Source of the DNA: Sepioteuthis lessoniana
Lineage: Eukaryota > Mollusca > Cephalopoda > Myopsida > Loliginidae
Direction of reading: 5' to 3'
Assembly: GCA_963585895.1 (NCBI GenBank)
Contig: OY757904.1
Coordinates: 161,801,242-161,865,241 of the forward strand
DNA length: 64,000 bases
Shown here: positions 21,690 through 31,829 of the stretch, piece by piece
Position numbering within the stretch: the stretch's first letter is position 1
How the letters are laid out: every line of letters begins with the position of its first letter
Position numbers and translations under genes: made by a program
Notes under the pieces: generated by a model
Database searches by the model: none
What the model saw: the letters and a program-made list of their open reading frames with translations, nothing else
What the model was told of the DNA's origin: nothing

Positions 21690-22089
21690 CTTCCATTATA
21701 GTAAGAGCTTGTTTTAAAGCATGGTCAGGGTCAGCACAACTATCTCGAATGTAAATCCCAAGTTTTATCCCTGGTAAAAGTGATATGTGAATATTTACCA
21801 TATCCACAGAATACAAGAGAGCTTCCAGTTCCATCAAAGCCGAATGGGACAAATTTCTGCAGACTCCATTTCGACCTCCACCATGAATCTGCATCAGCGT
21901 TCCTAAAAAAATGTCTCCTTCGACAAGCACAAAATTTTTGACATCTCTCGCGTCTGCCACAGTATCTTTGAGTATGGAGTATCGTCTCTTGTTTTTGTTC
22001 TTTTTTCTTCTACCATTTACCATCAATGCAATAAATACGAATATAATAACCAACATTAGCAATGTGTTTCTCCATTTTGGACTGGTCAT
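21690..22089 (-). CDS. First coding exon of a class C GPCR (metabotropic glutamate receptor-like)
   Basis: The exon encodes 133 codons plus one base. Residues 9-25 are a hydrophobic signal-peptide segment, followed by a basic stretch RRKKNKNKRR (27-36). From residue 58 the sequence enters a Venus-flytrap ligand-binding domain: GDIFLGTL (58-65), GGGRNGVC (70-77), LEALLYSVDMVN (88-99), LLPGIKLGIYIRDSC (104-118) and ALKQAL (124-129). Cys77 and Cys118 correspond to the conserved disulfide of this lobe in mGluRs. N79-L-S is a possible glycosylation site. The frame ends at ATG GAA G followed by gtaagt (plus 21689-21684), a consensus phase-1 donor. The ATG at 22089 is preceded on the minus strand by acctttgagcag, a possible acceptor just upstream. 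The expected product is a membrane receptor with an extracellular N-terminus. The ligand and subfamily cannot be told from this exon. Confidence 0.85.
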
Positions 22090-22440
22090 GCTGCCTGCTC
22101 AAAGGTCAATTGACCAGCAAATATGGCAGATATTCCTTACTGGAAAAGTCTACCAAACTAGAATATGTTTTATATTCAAACTTTTTTTTTTCTTTTACTT
22201 CATGCGTTTGTATAGGGAATTAAGGATCTTGGTAGCCACTCTTTACAAAATACCCCCCATCTTCCTTTGAGAACTTTTTAAGATTGATTAACTGTGTAAA
22301 TGTGTAGCATAATGCGATTTGGATCTTCGGAATCAATGGGAGCATCACTGGAATTATGTCGCAGATTTGCTGGTCAAACTGCAAAGACAAATAAAAAAGA
22401 AAAAAGAATTGAGTCTTGTATAAAGAATAAGAAACATTTT
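22090..22440. other. Sequence upstream of the receptor exon
   Basis: Holds a 12-bp perfect palindrome ggtcaattgacc (about 22104-22115) immediately before the coding start on the minus strand, and a T-rich tract at 22180. It could be 5' UTR, intron or promoter; the candidate acceptor ttgagcag argues for an intron. Confidence 0.35.
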
Positions 22441-24015
22441 TCTGAATTATACATATAACATACTAACATGCTCTGTAGTCAAAGCTCAAAATATGCTAAC
22501 TGTATCACTAACGGACGAGTAGGACCACCCGCAACAAAGAATTATACATATAATAGGCTCACATGCCCTGCAGTCGAAGCTCAGAATATGTTGAGAGTGT
22601 CTCTAATGGAGGAGTAAGATCCCCACCAAAGAATTATAAATATAACACGCTCGTAGGCCCAATAGTCGAAGCACAGAATATGCTGTCTCCGTAACAGAGA
22701 AGTAAGACCACCCCCATGCCTGTAGTCGAAGCACAGAATATGCTGTCTCCCTAACAGAGAAGTAAGACCACCCCCATGCCTATAGTCGAAGCTCAGAATA
22801 TGCTGTCTCCCTAACAGAGAAGTAAGACCACCCCCATGCCTGTAGTCGAAGCACAGAATATGCTGTCTCCCTAACAGAGAAGTAAGACCACCCCCATGCC
22901 TATAGTCGAAGCTCAGAATATGCTGTCTCCCTAACAGAGAAGTAAAACCACCCCCATGCCTGTAGTCGAAGCACAGAATAAGCTGTCTCCCTAACAGAGA
23001 AGTAAGACCACCCCCATGCCTATAGTCGAAGCTCAGAATATGCTGTCTCCCTAACAGAGAAGTAAGACCACCCCCATGCCTGTAGTCGAAGCTCAGAATA
23101 TGCTGACTATCTCCCTAATAGAGGAGTAAGACCACCCCCAAAAAAGAATTATACATAAAACACGCTCGCATGCCCTATAGTCAGAGCCCAGAATATGCAG
23201 ACTGTATGCCTAAAAAAGGAGTAAGACCAAACCCCAAAAAGAATTATTTATATAACACGCTAACCAACTCTGCAGTCGAAGCTTAGAATATGCTGACTGT
23301 CTCCCTAAAAAAGGAGTCAGACCCCCCCCCCAAAAAAAATTATACATAAAACCCGCTCGAATGGCCTATAGTCGAAGCTCAGAATATGCTGTCTGTATTC
23401 CTAACAGACCAACCCAAAAAAAGATTTATACATATATACCACGCTCTCGTACACAGTACTCGAAGCTCAGAATATGCTGACTATCTCCCTAAAAGCGGAG
23501 TAAGAACACCCCAAAAAAGAATTATACATATAACACGCTTTCATGTCCTGTAGGCGAAGCTCAGAATATGCAGACTGTATCCCTAACAGAGAGTAAGACC
23601 ACCCCAAAAAAGAATTATACATATAACCCGCTCCGATGCCCTGTAGTCGGAGCTCAGAATATGCTGACTGACTCCCGAAAGGAGGAGTAAGAACCCCCCC
23701 CCCCAAAAAAAAAAGAATTATACGTATAACATGCTTGCATGCTCGATAGTCGGAGCTCAGAATATGCTGATTGTATCCCTAAAAGAGGAGTAAGACCTCC
23801 CCCCCACCAAAAAAAAAAAAAAAGAATTATATATAAAACACGCTCGCATGCCCTGTAGTCGGAGTTTTGAATATGCTGATTTTATCACTAAAAGCGGAGT
23901 AAGACCACCCCATAAAAAAGAATTATACATATAACAATCTCGCATGCCCTGAAGTCGGAGCTCAGAATATGCCGACTGTATCACAGAGAAGTAAGACCCC
24001 CCCCCAAAAAAATAA
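22441..24015 (+). repeat. Minisatellite array: 95-bp units with an embedded 60/120-bp higher-order block
   Basis: The unit is gaattatacatataacacgc, then tcgcatgccctgtagtcgaa, then gctcagaatatgctgactgt, then a gaggagtaagaccacccc-type end. Outside 22670-23100 successive units are about 92-100 bp apart (starts near 22444, 22539, 22631, 23146, 23241, 23338, 23519). Between 22670 and 23100 the gaattata part is missing and the period is exactly 60 bp for about seven units. Minus-strand frames here (YSELRLQ repeats) are non-coding shadows. The array leads directly into a DMR core at 24020. Confidence 0.92.
22670..23105 (+). repeat. 60-bp units in alternating A/B order (120-bp higher-order repeat)
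   Basis: Units alternate between cctgtagtcgaagcacag (22726, 22846, 22966) and cctatagtcgaagctcag (22786, 22906, 23026). A final hybrid cctgtagtcgaagctcag lies at 23086. The rest of each unit is almost identical. The dimer, not the monomer, is thus the unit that was last amplified. Confidence 0.88.
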
Positions 24016-24019
24016 TGAT

Positions 24020-24300
24020 ATCCTTTGTATGACACTAAACTGCATTTGATGGAGAGGTTTCACTTCCGGAGATATGGAGAGTGCAGAGAATCCATTCATT
24101 TCTATTACTCTCAGGTTCATTCTGAGCTACAGTGGTACTACTGATTCCGATCTTAAGTAATTTTTTTAAATTATTTTAATTCAATAGGACTATGTGCAAA
24201 AAATCGTAAAAACTACACAAAAATATAAACACGAACTTATAATGTACACTATTCCCGAACCTTTGGGTATAAAATAACCCTAGACTGATTGATAAGTCGT
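24020..24300 (+). repeat. DMR core and tail following the array
   Basis: Core gtatgacactaaactgcatt (24027) and ctccggagatatggagagtg-like sequence, then attactctcaggttcattc. The tail has cgtaaaaactacacaaaaat and gggtataaaataaccctaga (about 24272). The 48-bp module is reduced to less than one unit. This copy shows the 95-bp array and the core are parts of one element. Confidence 0.8.
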
Positions 24301-24368
24301 TAAATTTTTAGATTCACTCTAAAATACGCTTGCACATGTGTGTCCGTGAACACATATGTGCATGGAGC

Positions 24369-24370
<2 letters not shown>

Positions 24371-24408
<38 letters not shown>
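24371..24408. repeat. (TG)19 microsatellite
   Basis: Uninterrupted TG units. Confidence 0.97.
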
Positions 24409-24410
<2 letters not shown>

Positions 24411-24769
24411 CTCACACGAAGTCTGTAGCCTGACTCGTAATGAATAGCTGAATTTTGATCTAAAATTTTTACTGTATAATGTTCGATTTTTTGTCGAGAT
24501 TTCCGAAGTTGGACTAATGCCCTCATCTTGCTTGTTGTTATAGTAAAATCGTTTCTACCGTTCTTCCCTTTGGCTTTTTTCCATTATGTCCTTGTCAGAA
24601 ATATTCGTAGAATTTCTAATTTTTCGAAAATGATGACACTAGTTCGAAAACACCAGTTTATAATCATTTTCGATCTATAAGTGATTCATATTTACCACTC
24701 ATTTAAATGCATTGACTAGAAAGGAGATTATGTTATAATAGACCCTTCTTTCATGATTAAACTGCAGGT
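24409..24769. other. No recognised gene
   Basis: AT-rich, no matched repeat. Confidence 0.4.
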
Positions 24770-25045
24770 ATCTTTACTCCGTTAGGGGCATGCTTAGGAA
24801 ATAGACATGACGACTGGAGTTCAAATCCTGGACAAGGTTGATGGCGTTTCACTTCGAGCTCATGCCCTTAGGAAAGGCATGAGTCTGTTCTTCCCCGAAC
24901 AATGAATAAATAGCAGGGCAGTATGGGTTCTTCAAACTTGGTTAAGTAATCAGTCTAGGAGAAGGAAAACTCAGGATTCAAATCAGCGTTACTCCGCTTA
25001 AAAATTGATCACGTGTCACATCTTACGCGTAATGGAGGGATTCAG
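24770..25045 (+). mobile_element. tRNA-derived SINE (degraded head)
   Basis: Box B ggagttcaaatcctgg (about 24817) is kept and box A is degraded. The body matches the 19941 copy: aataaatagcagggcagtat, taatcagtctaggagaagg, then ttactccgcttaaaaattga. Confidence 0.8.
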
Positions 25046-25196
25046 TCCTCTAAAAATCCAAATTCAAAATAAACAGTTTTATTATTGTTCCTTTTTTTCA
25101 CTTTTATCAAAGAAAAAGTGCTATGAGGAGATAAAGACAGCAGTCCGGTGCTTTTCTCTTTTTTTTTTTTTTTTTTGTACGTTCGTATGAGGTGGA

Positions 25197-25380
25197 GTTG
25201 CCAGCCTAATACCCACCCTGGTTTTGAAATCAGAATTTTTCCTTCTTCTAGACTGGATGCCTCACCAAGACAAAAGAGCCCAGGTTGCCCAACTATTCCC
25301 CTTTTCCAAGAGCATTGGAGTAAAGTGAAATACAGTCTTCTCTTGTGTTTGAAATCAGTCTATTTCCTACGATGATAACT
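25197..25380 (-). mobile_element. tRNA-derived SINE, antisense, partial
   Basis: The inverse of the 19941 family: tttgaaatcagaatttttcc, cttctagactggatgcctca, then tgtttgaaatcag and ttcctacgatgataac. It forms an inverted pair with the SINE at 24770-25045, separated by ~150 bp. Confidence 0.75.
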
Positions 25381-26055
25381 TCCCTAAATAAACGAATAAA
25401 CCGTTATTAATGGTAATTATCGGAATAAGATTTATTTAAATGAAGCTTACCAACATACCAGTGATTTTATCGAAGGAGAAAGAAAAAAAATGCAATTTGA
25501 ACTAGAATCTAATTGTTGTAATAAGCACAGTAAGAACATCTGTTTTAAAAGAATGAAGATTATAAAAAAGATTATTAAAATAATAGAGAGAACTACTTAA
25601 AAAACAGAATCACAGGATTAGAGTAATGGGATGCTCAACTGATTATTAAGGACTTTGCCGATAATACTGAAAAGTGGCACAAACTTTGGAATAAGTGTGT
25701 GAGGTCGCAAAGGAATTATCAGAAGGGGAATAGGGTCACCATTGTTTAGGCAAGCGATTTTTCTTTCATATTAAATGGTTGGATATATTCCAGCAGGACT
25801 CATCAACAGATTTCTTTGTCAAATTAATGACTTAAAATTTGATAAAACCAAGTTACGTGATGATTATACACATACTCGTAAGATCAAAGAAAAATATCAA
25901 ATTTAATGAAATTTCAAATTTTTCTTTCAACAAATCTTCATAAAATCTAATTGGATTAAACTGTACACTTGCGACGATAAACATACTAACGAAGGTTTAG
26001 CTATTGAAATCAAATTAAGAATAAAAATCTTTCGCCGGATCTATTTCTAAATGGA
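25381..26055. other. No recognised gene
   Basis: AT-rich, no domain in any frame and no matched repeat. Confidence 0.4.
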
Positions 26056-26059
26056 AATA

Positions 26060-26325
26060 AAGTAAAGTAAAGTTGTCTCCCTTTAGTCGAGGGCGACCCG
26101 AAGGCTCCCTTCTCAATAGCTACAACACGAAGGTGTAGGGGAGGGTGCTACTCGTTTCCCTGGATTGCTCCACTTTACCCTTGATACATACCTTATATTG
26201 CTGAGTGTTAAGCAAGGAGGTATCAAGTACCATTTTTAAAGTCTTTGGTATGACGCGACCTTGGATTGGACCCTGGTCTCCCGGACCATTGGTGAACACT
26301 CTACTCACTAGGCTAATGAGCCGGT
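26060..26325 (-). mobile_element. tRNA-derived SINE, second family, antisense
   Basis: On the minus strand the head reads ccggctcattagcctagtga (box A region), then ggtccaatccaaggtcgcgt (box B region, one base off consensus). The body has ttgatacataccttatattg on the plus strand, and the tail gaaggctcccttctcaatag. The same family is at 36007-36261 and 58710-58955, with a fragment at 13902. Confidence 0.85.
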
Positions 26326-27080
26326 TTGAAATCTTGAGAGATTTAAGAAGCTTACATATTTGGACAACAGTGGCTTTACTTTAAACGAACAAGTTTATGT
26401 GCAGACTTGATCCATTGAAATGATCCAATACGAACCCATCAAATTCAATCTTATAAGAGGCCATTCTGGTGAATAACTTAAAAATGTTAATATTTCATCG
26501 TTTTCGAATCCTTCAGAAGCATGGATATAAAATCTCTCAGCTTCAGTAGAATTTACTTTGATATCAAAGAATATACATTTATGGAAGTTTTATTTACAAT
26601 AATAAACAATTTGGCTTTAGTTTTAATTGAAATAGAATAACGTGTTTTAAATAAAGTATATTGACAAAGAAACCTATTGCAGTGTTGAGTTTTGATATGC
26701 ATTGAACAGGAGCGGTTTCTATGAAAATATTAAAAGAATAGTATTCATTTACTGGAACATTTTCAAGAAAAACCGAGAGACTGAATTTTTTCCCCGGAGA
26801 AAATATGACAACTTCGACTTCTAGGAACAAGTTATTGAAACTTCTGACCAATAAATTTTTATATCAGCTATTTTCAGTTTTAGTATAGTTCGTAGGTTAA
26901 TGAATGAGGTTTAGTAAAGAAGAAAAGATTCTTTCTTTAAAGTGATATCAATCCAAGGAAATAAAAGATGCGTATTTTTTTCTATAACTTTTATACTTTT
27001 GAGGTATTATACTAAATTTGCTGGGCAAAATTAGCAGTTATGTGAACATATTATTCGAAAAACGTAAGTAGTTTTCATTA
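26326..27080. other. No recognised gene
   Basis: AT-rich; the minus-strand frame at 26594-26851 has no recognisable domain. Confidence 0.4.
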
Positions 27081-27082
27081 TA

Positions 27083-27270
27083 CTAGGGTTGCCTGATAAG
27101 TTCATTGACTGACCAAGATACTAGCATGGAATGAAACCAAATGAGGTTAATTTTTCAAAATAGTATCCCTTGCTGTCCACAAACATCTTCCATCAGTGTT
27201 GCAGTGCTTGGATCCCATTGGTAAAAAAAGTCATCTACAGCAGATAACTTGTCAATCCCCCGGCCAACCT
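27083..27270 (-). mobile_element. Mariner transposase 3' end, antisense (different mariner family)
   Basis: The minus strand reads QALQH-stop-WKMFVDSKGYYFEK (about 27215-27150), the C-terminal signature of mariner transposases (ALQHRW...VD..G.YFEK). It is followed outwards by a terminal-repeat-like gttgcctgataagttcattg at 27090-27109, next to a TA at 27081-27082. Only the last ~190 bp are recognisable. Confidence 0.65.
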
Positions 27271-27837
27271 TGAAGTGAGTTTTTTTCTTTTAATTATGCT
27301 TGTGGCAGTCCATTTAGCGTCTGTATCTGTTTTTATTTCAGTCCGTTCCCGAAAATCAGACACCAGGGAATCTTCTTACATAACAGTTAATCTCGATTGT
27401 TATGTAAAAAAAATTCTCTGTTGTCTGTGATCAAGAGTATAGTAGCCCGTGACTCAGTTGTCTGACGTTTTTTTGGGTGGGTCAATGTATAGACATAATA
27501 AAACTTGTTTCTACATATAATCGTGAATATACATTTTTAAAATGGCAAAATATTTAGATGTGCTTCATTAATTTCAAATTGTTAAACCAGTAAATTTTAG
27601 TCAGCATTTTAATACTATAATCGCTTTTATTATGGACGTTATTACTTTTATATCATTAAGGACATTATTCCTAGTAATTGCAGTAATTTTTATGTTCATA
27701 GATATAAAGAGTATATTCCCGTTCATATTAAATCACATTATATTCATTCTTTGGTAATTCAATTGTCAATTGACTTTTTGTTAATATATCCAAATAATTC
27801 TATGTTCTCAATACAATTGTTACGAAAGTCAACGTTC
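27271..27837. other. No recognised gene
   Basis: May contain more of the mariner in unrecognisable form up to ~27480. The rest is AT-rich. Confidence 0.35.
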
Positions 27838-28330
27838 ACCCTGTCGGCAGGGTTTAGAATATGCTGACTGTATCCCTTCCAAAGAGGTGTCCTTGGTATG
27901 ACACTAAACTGAACCCAAGTGGTGAGGCTCCAGTTCTGGAGACCGGAGGAATATGGAGTATCCCTTAATTGCCGTTACTCCTAAGTCTGCTCTGATCTGA
28001 AGTGGTAGTGTCTAATAGGATCCCATTTATGTGTCAAATATTTTTTTAAATTATGTTTGAAAATTATTTCTATTGACTAAGAATACTTAAAACCATATAA
28101 CAGTGTGTAAATGATTTGTATTTAAAATAGTTACTTGAAGTTATGATTGTTTACTAATGATATCATAAATTATCTAAACTCATTTAATTGCTTGCAAATG
28201 TTTTGTGTTAGATAAGAATACATAAAACTATATAATTTTATATAGATTATTTGTATTTAATAGGAATACTTGAAACCATACAAATGGGTGCTAGCAAATT
28301 ATTATAAACAAAAAAGTGTCATAAACATGA
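27838..28330 (+). repeat. DMR element copy, plus strand
   Basis: One unit of the 5' module (ctgtcggcagggtttagaat, atgctgactgtatccc) is followed by core ggtatgacactaaactgaac, ccagttctggagaccg and attgccgttactcctaag, then at least three degenerate 48-bp-module units (aagaatacttaaaaccatat at 28080, aggaatacttgaaaccatac at 28262). The whole element order is visible in one copy. Confidence 0.82.
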
Positions 28331-28384
28331 ACTACTGAATATATAGTTATTACAATCAAACATTTACAAATTAATCAAATTTCG

Positions 28385-28433
28385 GGATGAACTGATGATG
28401 ATGATGAGTTAAATAACTCATCCTCATCCTCAC

Positions 28434-28465
<32 letters not shown>

Positions 28466-28700
28466 TGCCATCTCTATCGACCATCGCTCTTGGTTAGTCC
28501 TCTAGAAGGCATTCAGTGTCCACACAGAGTTGATTAATGTAACTTTTTGCTAATCGGCAAAAATTGGTGTGTCCATATGTAGGATTCCATAGGAAAAAGT
28601 TGCTTATGAATTTATCCTTACTTCTACAGTGTGAAGCATGTCCTCTTTGTCTTGGATGTTTTGTGGGATGGGAAGTAAGTAGATGTACAGTTGCGGTTTA
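28385..28700 (-). mobile_element. RTE-like LINE 3' end, antisense
   Basis: A (GAT)n tract (28395-28407) and ctcatcctcatcctcac tail precede tgcaaaaaggaca-type coding read on the minus strand. The order of the C-terminal LINE block is kept: tccataggaaaaagttgctt (28588), then tctacagtgtgaagcatgtc (28623), which is the HAGHCWRS region. It contains an (AT)n expansion at about 28445-28466. Confidence 0.65.
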
Positions 28701-29935
28701 TTCACCAAACTTAAACTAAACTAAGGTCTGCGTGTATTTTAGAGATGTTTTATTTTTATCTGGTCATGTCGCTTGGAGAATAGTACTAGTAATATGTAAG
28801 TCAGTACCAGTGTTCGAATGGTCGGCGACTAAACTGGCTTTCTCACCAGGAGGGTGGTCAGTAAAGATAAAGAGTAAAACTTTGCAAAGGGCGGGTGAGC
28901 CCTCTTGTTGGATTAACAGCCATCCGATTCAGACGCTGTGAAACCCGAAGGGTGCAACCAAAGTTTCAATGAAACTTGGTCAGATCATTCATGGCAAGTG
29001 GCTCTTCTCTTCCTCCTGTTGTTCTTGTCTTAAGCCACTCTTGGTCATTGGATTAAGTAAGTCTAAATCCGTTTGTGAGGGTTAAAAAAGAGAAATAAAC
29101 AATGCAATAAATATATTCAAAAGTAACTGTTTCCCTCGAGGCCTCTGACAGGAAGCGAAATCGGCGCATGCCTAAAAAGAAGGAACTTCTGGCCTCGGAG
29201 AGAAATTCTATTTCCGAAAGCATTCATCACTTCCACTGAACGGACCCTTTTCTCGGCTGCTAGTAGGTAGCACACGTACTCGCTAAGACCCAGGCTTAGC
29301 GGAAGGTTGTGTCTCTTGCTAGTAGCCATCTCTGCTAAACACACCAATCTGAACACTTTACTAACTTTAAACTTATACCCTAGAATGACTCTTACATAAA
29401 AATTTCAACACCACAAACTAATCGTAAACCCAAAATAAAGTTTGAGTATAAAGGTATCCTTGTCTTTTTCCTTCCGTTTTTAATTCTCTTACAGCTTCCC
29501 CACTCCAGAAAAAAAAGAAACAAATAAAAGGGGTAAGAAAAAGAAGTCAGATACGAAATTTAATCTTATCAAATGGAAACCAACAATTTACCAACAACCA
29601 CCAACTACGAATAACAAACTTTCTTCATAAATCCCATATGTTCAACTCATTCATGCACATGTTTTTCCAACAGGTTAACTATTACAATTTTTTGATGTAG
29701 AGATTTGAGTGAATGAGAACTTTTGATTTCTTTTTACATTGGCCACAATCAAAAGCAACAAAATTAACTTTCTGATAAAAGTTTTCATAAGCAGGAAGAA
29801 AATAAATAAAATGAACGTACATACAAAATCAAACAATACTATGCTTCCCCATGACAAGGTTAACAATGTGTGTTATAATTTTGTACAATTACTGATTCAT
29901 GCAGTTTAATTATAGGAGACTGGTTTGCTCAACTT
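28701..29935. other. No recognised gene; moderately GC-rich island at 29120-29380
   Basis: The block 29120-29380 is richer in GC than its surroundings and keeps one open minus-strand frame (29117-29356) starting MFRLVCLAEMATSK. No domain is recognised. It could be an LTR or exon remnant. The rest is AT-rich. Confidence 0.3.
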
Positions 29936-29939
29936 CTTG

Positions 29940-31100
29940 CTAAACCATTATCTCTCCTCTACGCTGACCGTATCTCCTGCCGAGGAGTAAGGCTTTCCCA
30001 TCCTAAAAAAAGTGTCCTGGCTATGACACTAAACTGCATCTGGTGGGAAAGTTGTAGTTCGGGAGATCTGGGGAAGGTGGAGTACCGTTTCATTGCCATT
30101 ACTCCCAGGTCCACTCTGATCCAGAGTGTTTCTACTTGTTAATGTCCCATATAAGATTCAAATAGATCTGTTTGTAAATTATTTGTATTAGATAGGAATA
30201 CTACATACGTGATGCATTCAATAAATTTCCAGACTTTTTGTACAGGCATTTAAAATTGTCGTAGACTCTTGAAAATTCACTATGTTATTGCTATACATCT
30301 TATGAGATGACCGACCAATTTTTATAATTTCAAGTTCGAATGAACAGATACGGCAAGAATTGAAATACACACTACTAAAGCCTGATCGTCACAGCTGGAG
30401 AATTTAAAAAATGCAATCTGGACTTTAGAAGAACGATATGCAATAAAATTTTGTTTTAAACTTGAAAAAAATGCCATGCAATTAAAGCTGGATCTACTGC
30501 TATGACCCAAAGACCAAGAGACAGAGTTCCCGGTGGAAGCATGCTGGCTCTCCCAGACCCAAGAAGGCCAGACCAAGCAAATCCACCCACAAACTTTTGA
30601 TAATCCCTTTTTTTTTTTTTTTTTTTTTTGACAGCACTGGTATGATCTACATGCACTTGGTTCCCGCTGGACAGACAGTCAACAAGCAATACTATGGGAG
30701 TTCAGGAAGAGATTCCGTCGGAAGAGTCCAGCACTCTTCAAATCGGGTCAGTGGCATTTCTACCGGGACAATGCACCAGTCCACAACTCCATCCTTGTCA
30801 TAGACTATTTGACCAAGATGGACATCAAAACAGTTTGTCACCCTCCCTATAGTCGAGACCTTGCTCCCTGTGACTTTTGCTAATTCCCTAAGCTCACAGG
30901 CTGTCGTTATGAGACAATTGAGGAGATGAAAGAGGCTGTGACGTCGAAGGGGCTAGAGTTTCATGTGTGTACTATCAATAAAAGTGCCCATATGAAAAAA
31001 GTCTGGAAACTTATTTAATGTTCCTCGTAAATCATTTCACCGTGTGCAAAAAAAAAAAAAAAAAGAAAAAAATCTTAAATATAGATGTACGCTGTTTGGT
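29940..31100 (+). repeat. DMR element copy interrupted by a mariner
   Basis: 5'-module trace (ctgaccgtatctcctgccga, gaggagtaag) at 29960-29990. Core ggctatgacactaaactgca at 30019 and attgccattactcccaggtc at 30094. A 48-bp-module unit is cut after aggaatac by the mariner at 30208 and resumes at 31030 with aatcatttcaccgtgtgc and the A-rich tail. The host element therefore predates the mariner. Confidence 0.85.
30208..31027 (+). mobile_element. Mariner element, internally deleted copy 1
   Basis: Terminal repeats attcaataaatttccagac (near 30217) and, inverted, gtctggaaacttatttaat (near 31001) are flanked by TA at 30206-30207 and 31028-31029. The ~820 bp element keeps the first catalytic Asp block (DSTGMIYMHLVP, about 30630) and the second (RDNAPVHNS, about 30760). 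These are followed by VCHPPYSRDLAPCDFC and a stop. A T-tract before DSTG has expanded to over 20 T. Sequence between the start (about 30450) and the first catalytic block is missing, as is the C-terminus after EEMKEAVT. Non-autonomous. Confidence 0.85.
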
Positions 31101-31109
31101 TTCTTTGTT

Positions 31110-31320
31110 TAATGGTATATCAACTTTCGTGGGTTATTTAGTGCCAAAGACATCCTTGTAGAAGAACAATAGTATTACAAGTTAAACTATTACAGGGGGA
31201 TGAGGGGGTTCATACCTGTCCCAATTGTATTAGTCTGAAATTATAAGTAATAACATAAATGGAGTGCCTATTTGCTTACTACAATTTGGTAGTCCAGCAC
31301 TTTAGCCACTGCAAAAAAAG
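31110..31320 (-). mobile_element. SINE of the aaataacc-tail family, antisense, decayed
   Basis: The tail gggttatttagtgccaaag (31132), then tccttgtagaagaacaatag and cagcactttagccactgc, matches the family at 60535-60705 and 62561-62690. Pol III boxes are not clear. Confidence 0.6.
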
Positions 31321-31825
31321 GGACTCCCATATTTACGCAACTCCTTAACACCTCGGCATAAAATGATATCAGATATGTTGACATGTTATTACAATCAATG
31401 TCAACCAGCGTAGAATGTCGGAGATACATTTTGGTCAAGATATCTAGTGATGAGACAGAACAGAGAATTCATGCCTTTCTTAACGCTATTAGTGTTAATA
31501 AGCGTGAACATTCTGAGGCCGAAATTAAAACTCACTTCAGAAAAGCAAAATGAAATTAATTTTCTATGTTAAATTTCCATTTATTAGCAAAAAATATCCT
31601 TTTCACAAAAGTTCGCTCTTAACTACTTTACTAAAATTATGACATAAAGTCACAAATGTTTGGGCTCCCAGTGAGTATCGTAATTACTACAGTAATAGCA
31701 TTTTGCAGGACTCGTTTGCAAACAACCACTCCATTCCCATATACTGCGCAGAGCAAATGGCTGTCTACCTTTAAAATCAGCATTCATAATCATACCTTTA
31801 CCAGGGCTCGAACATCATTCACCGA
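31321..31825. other. No recognised gene
   Basis: Mixed-composition sequence, no domain and no matched repeat. Confidence 0.4.
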
Positions 31826-31829
31826 TACA

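Noticed and set aside
22441..24015. CRISPR-like array
   Set aside because: Units are contiguous with no unique spacers, the period varies, and the context is eukaryotic.
23467..24035. Minus-strand frames with repeated AYSELRLQ motifs
   Set aside because: Shadows of the 95-bp minisatellite; the peptides track the repeat and break at each length change.
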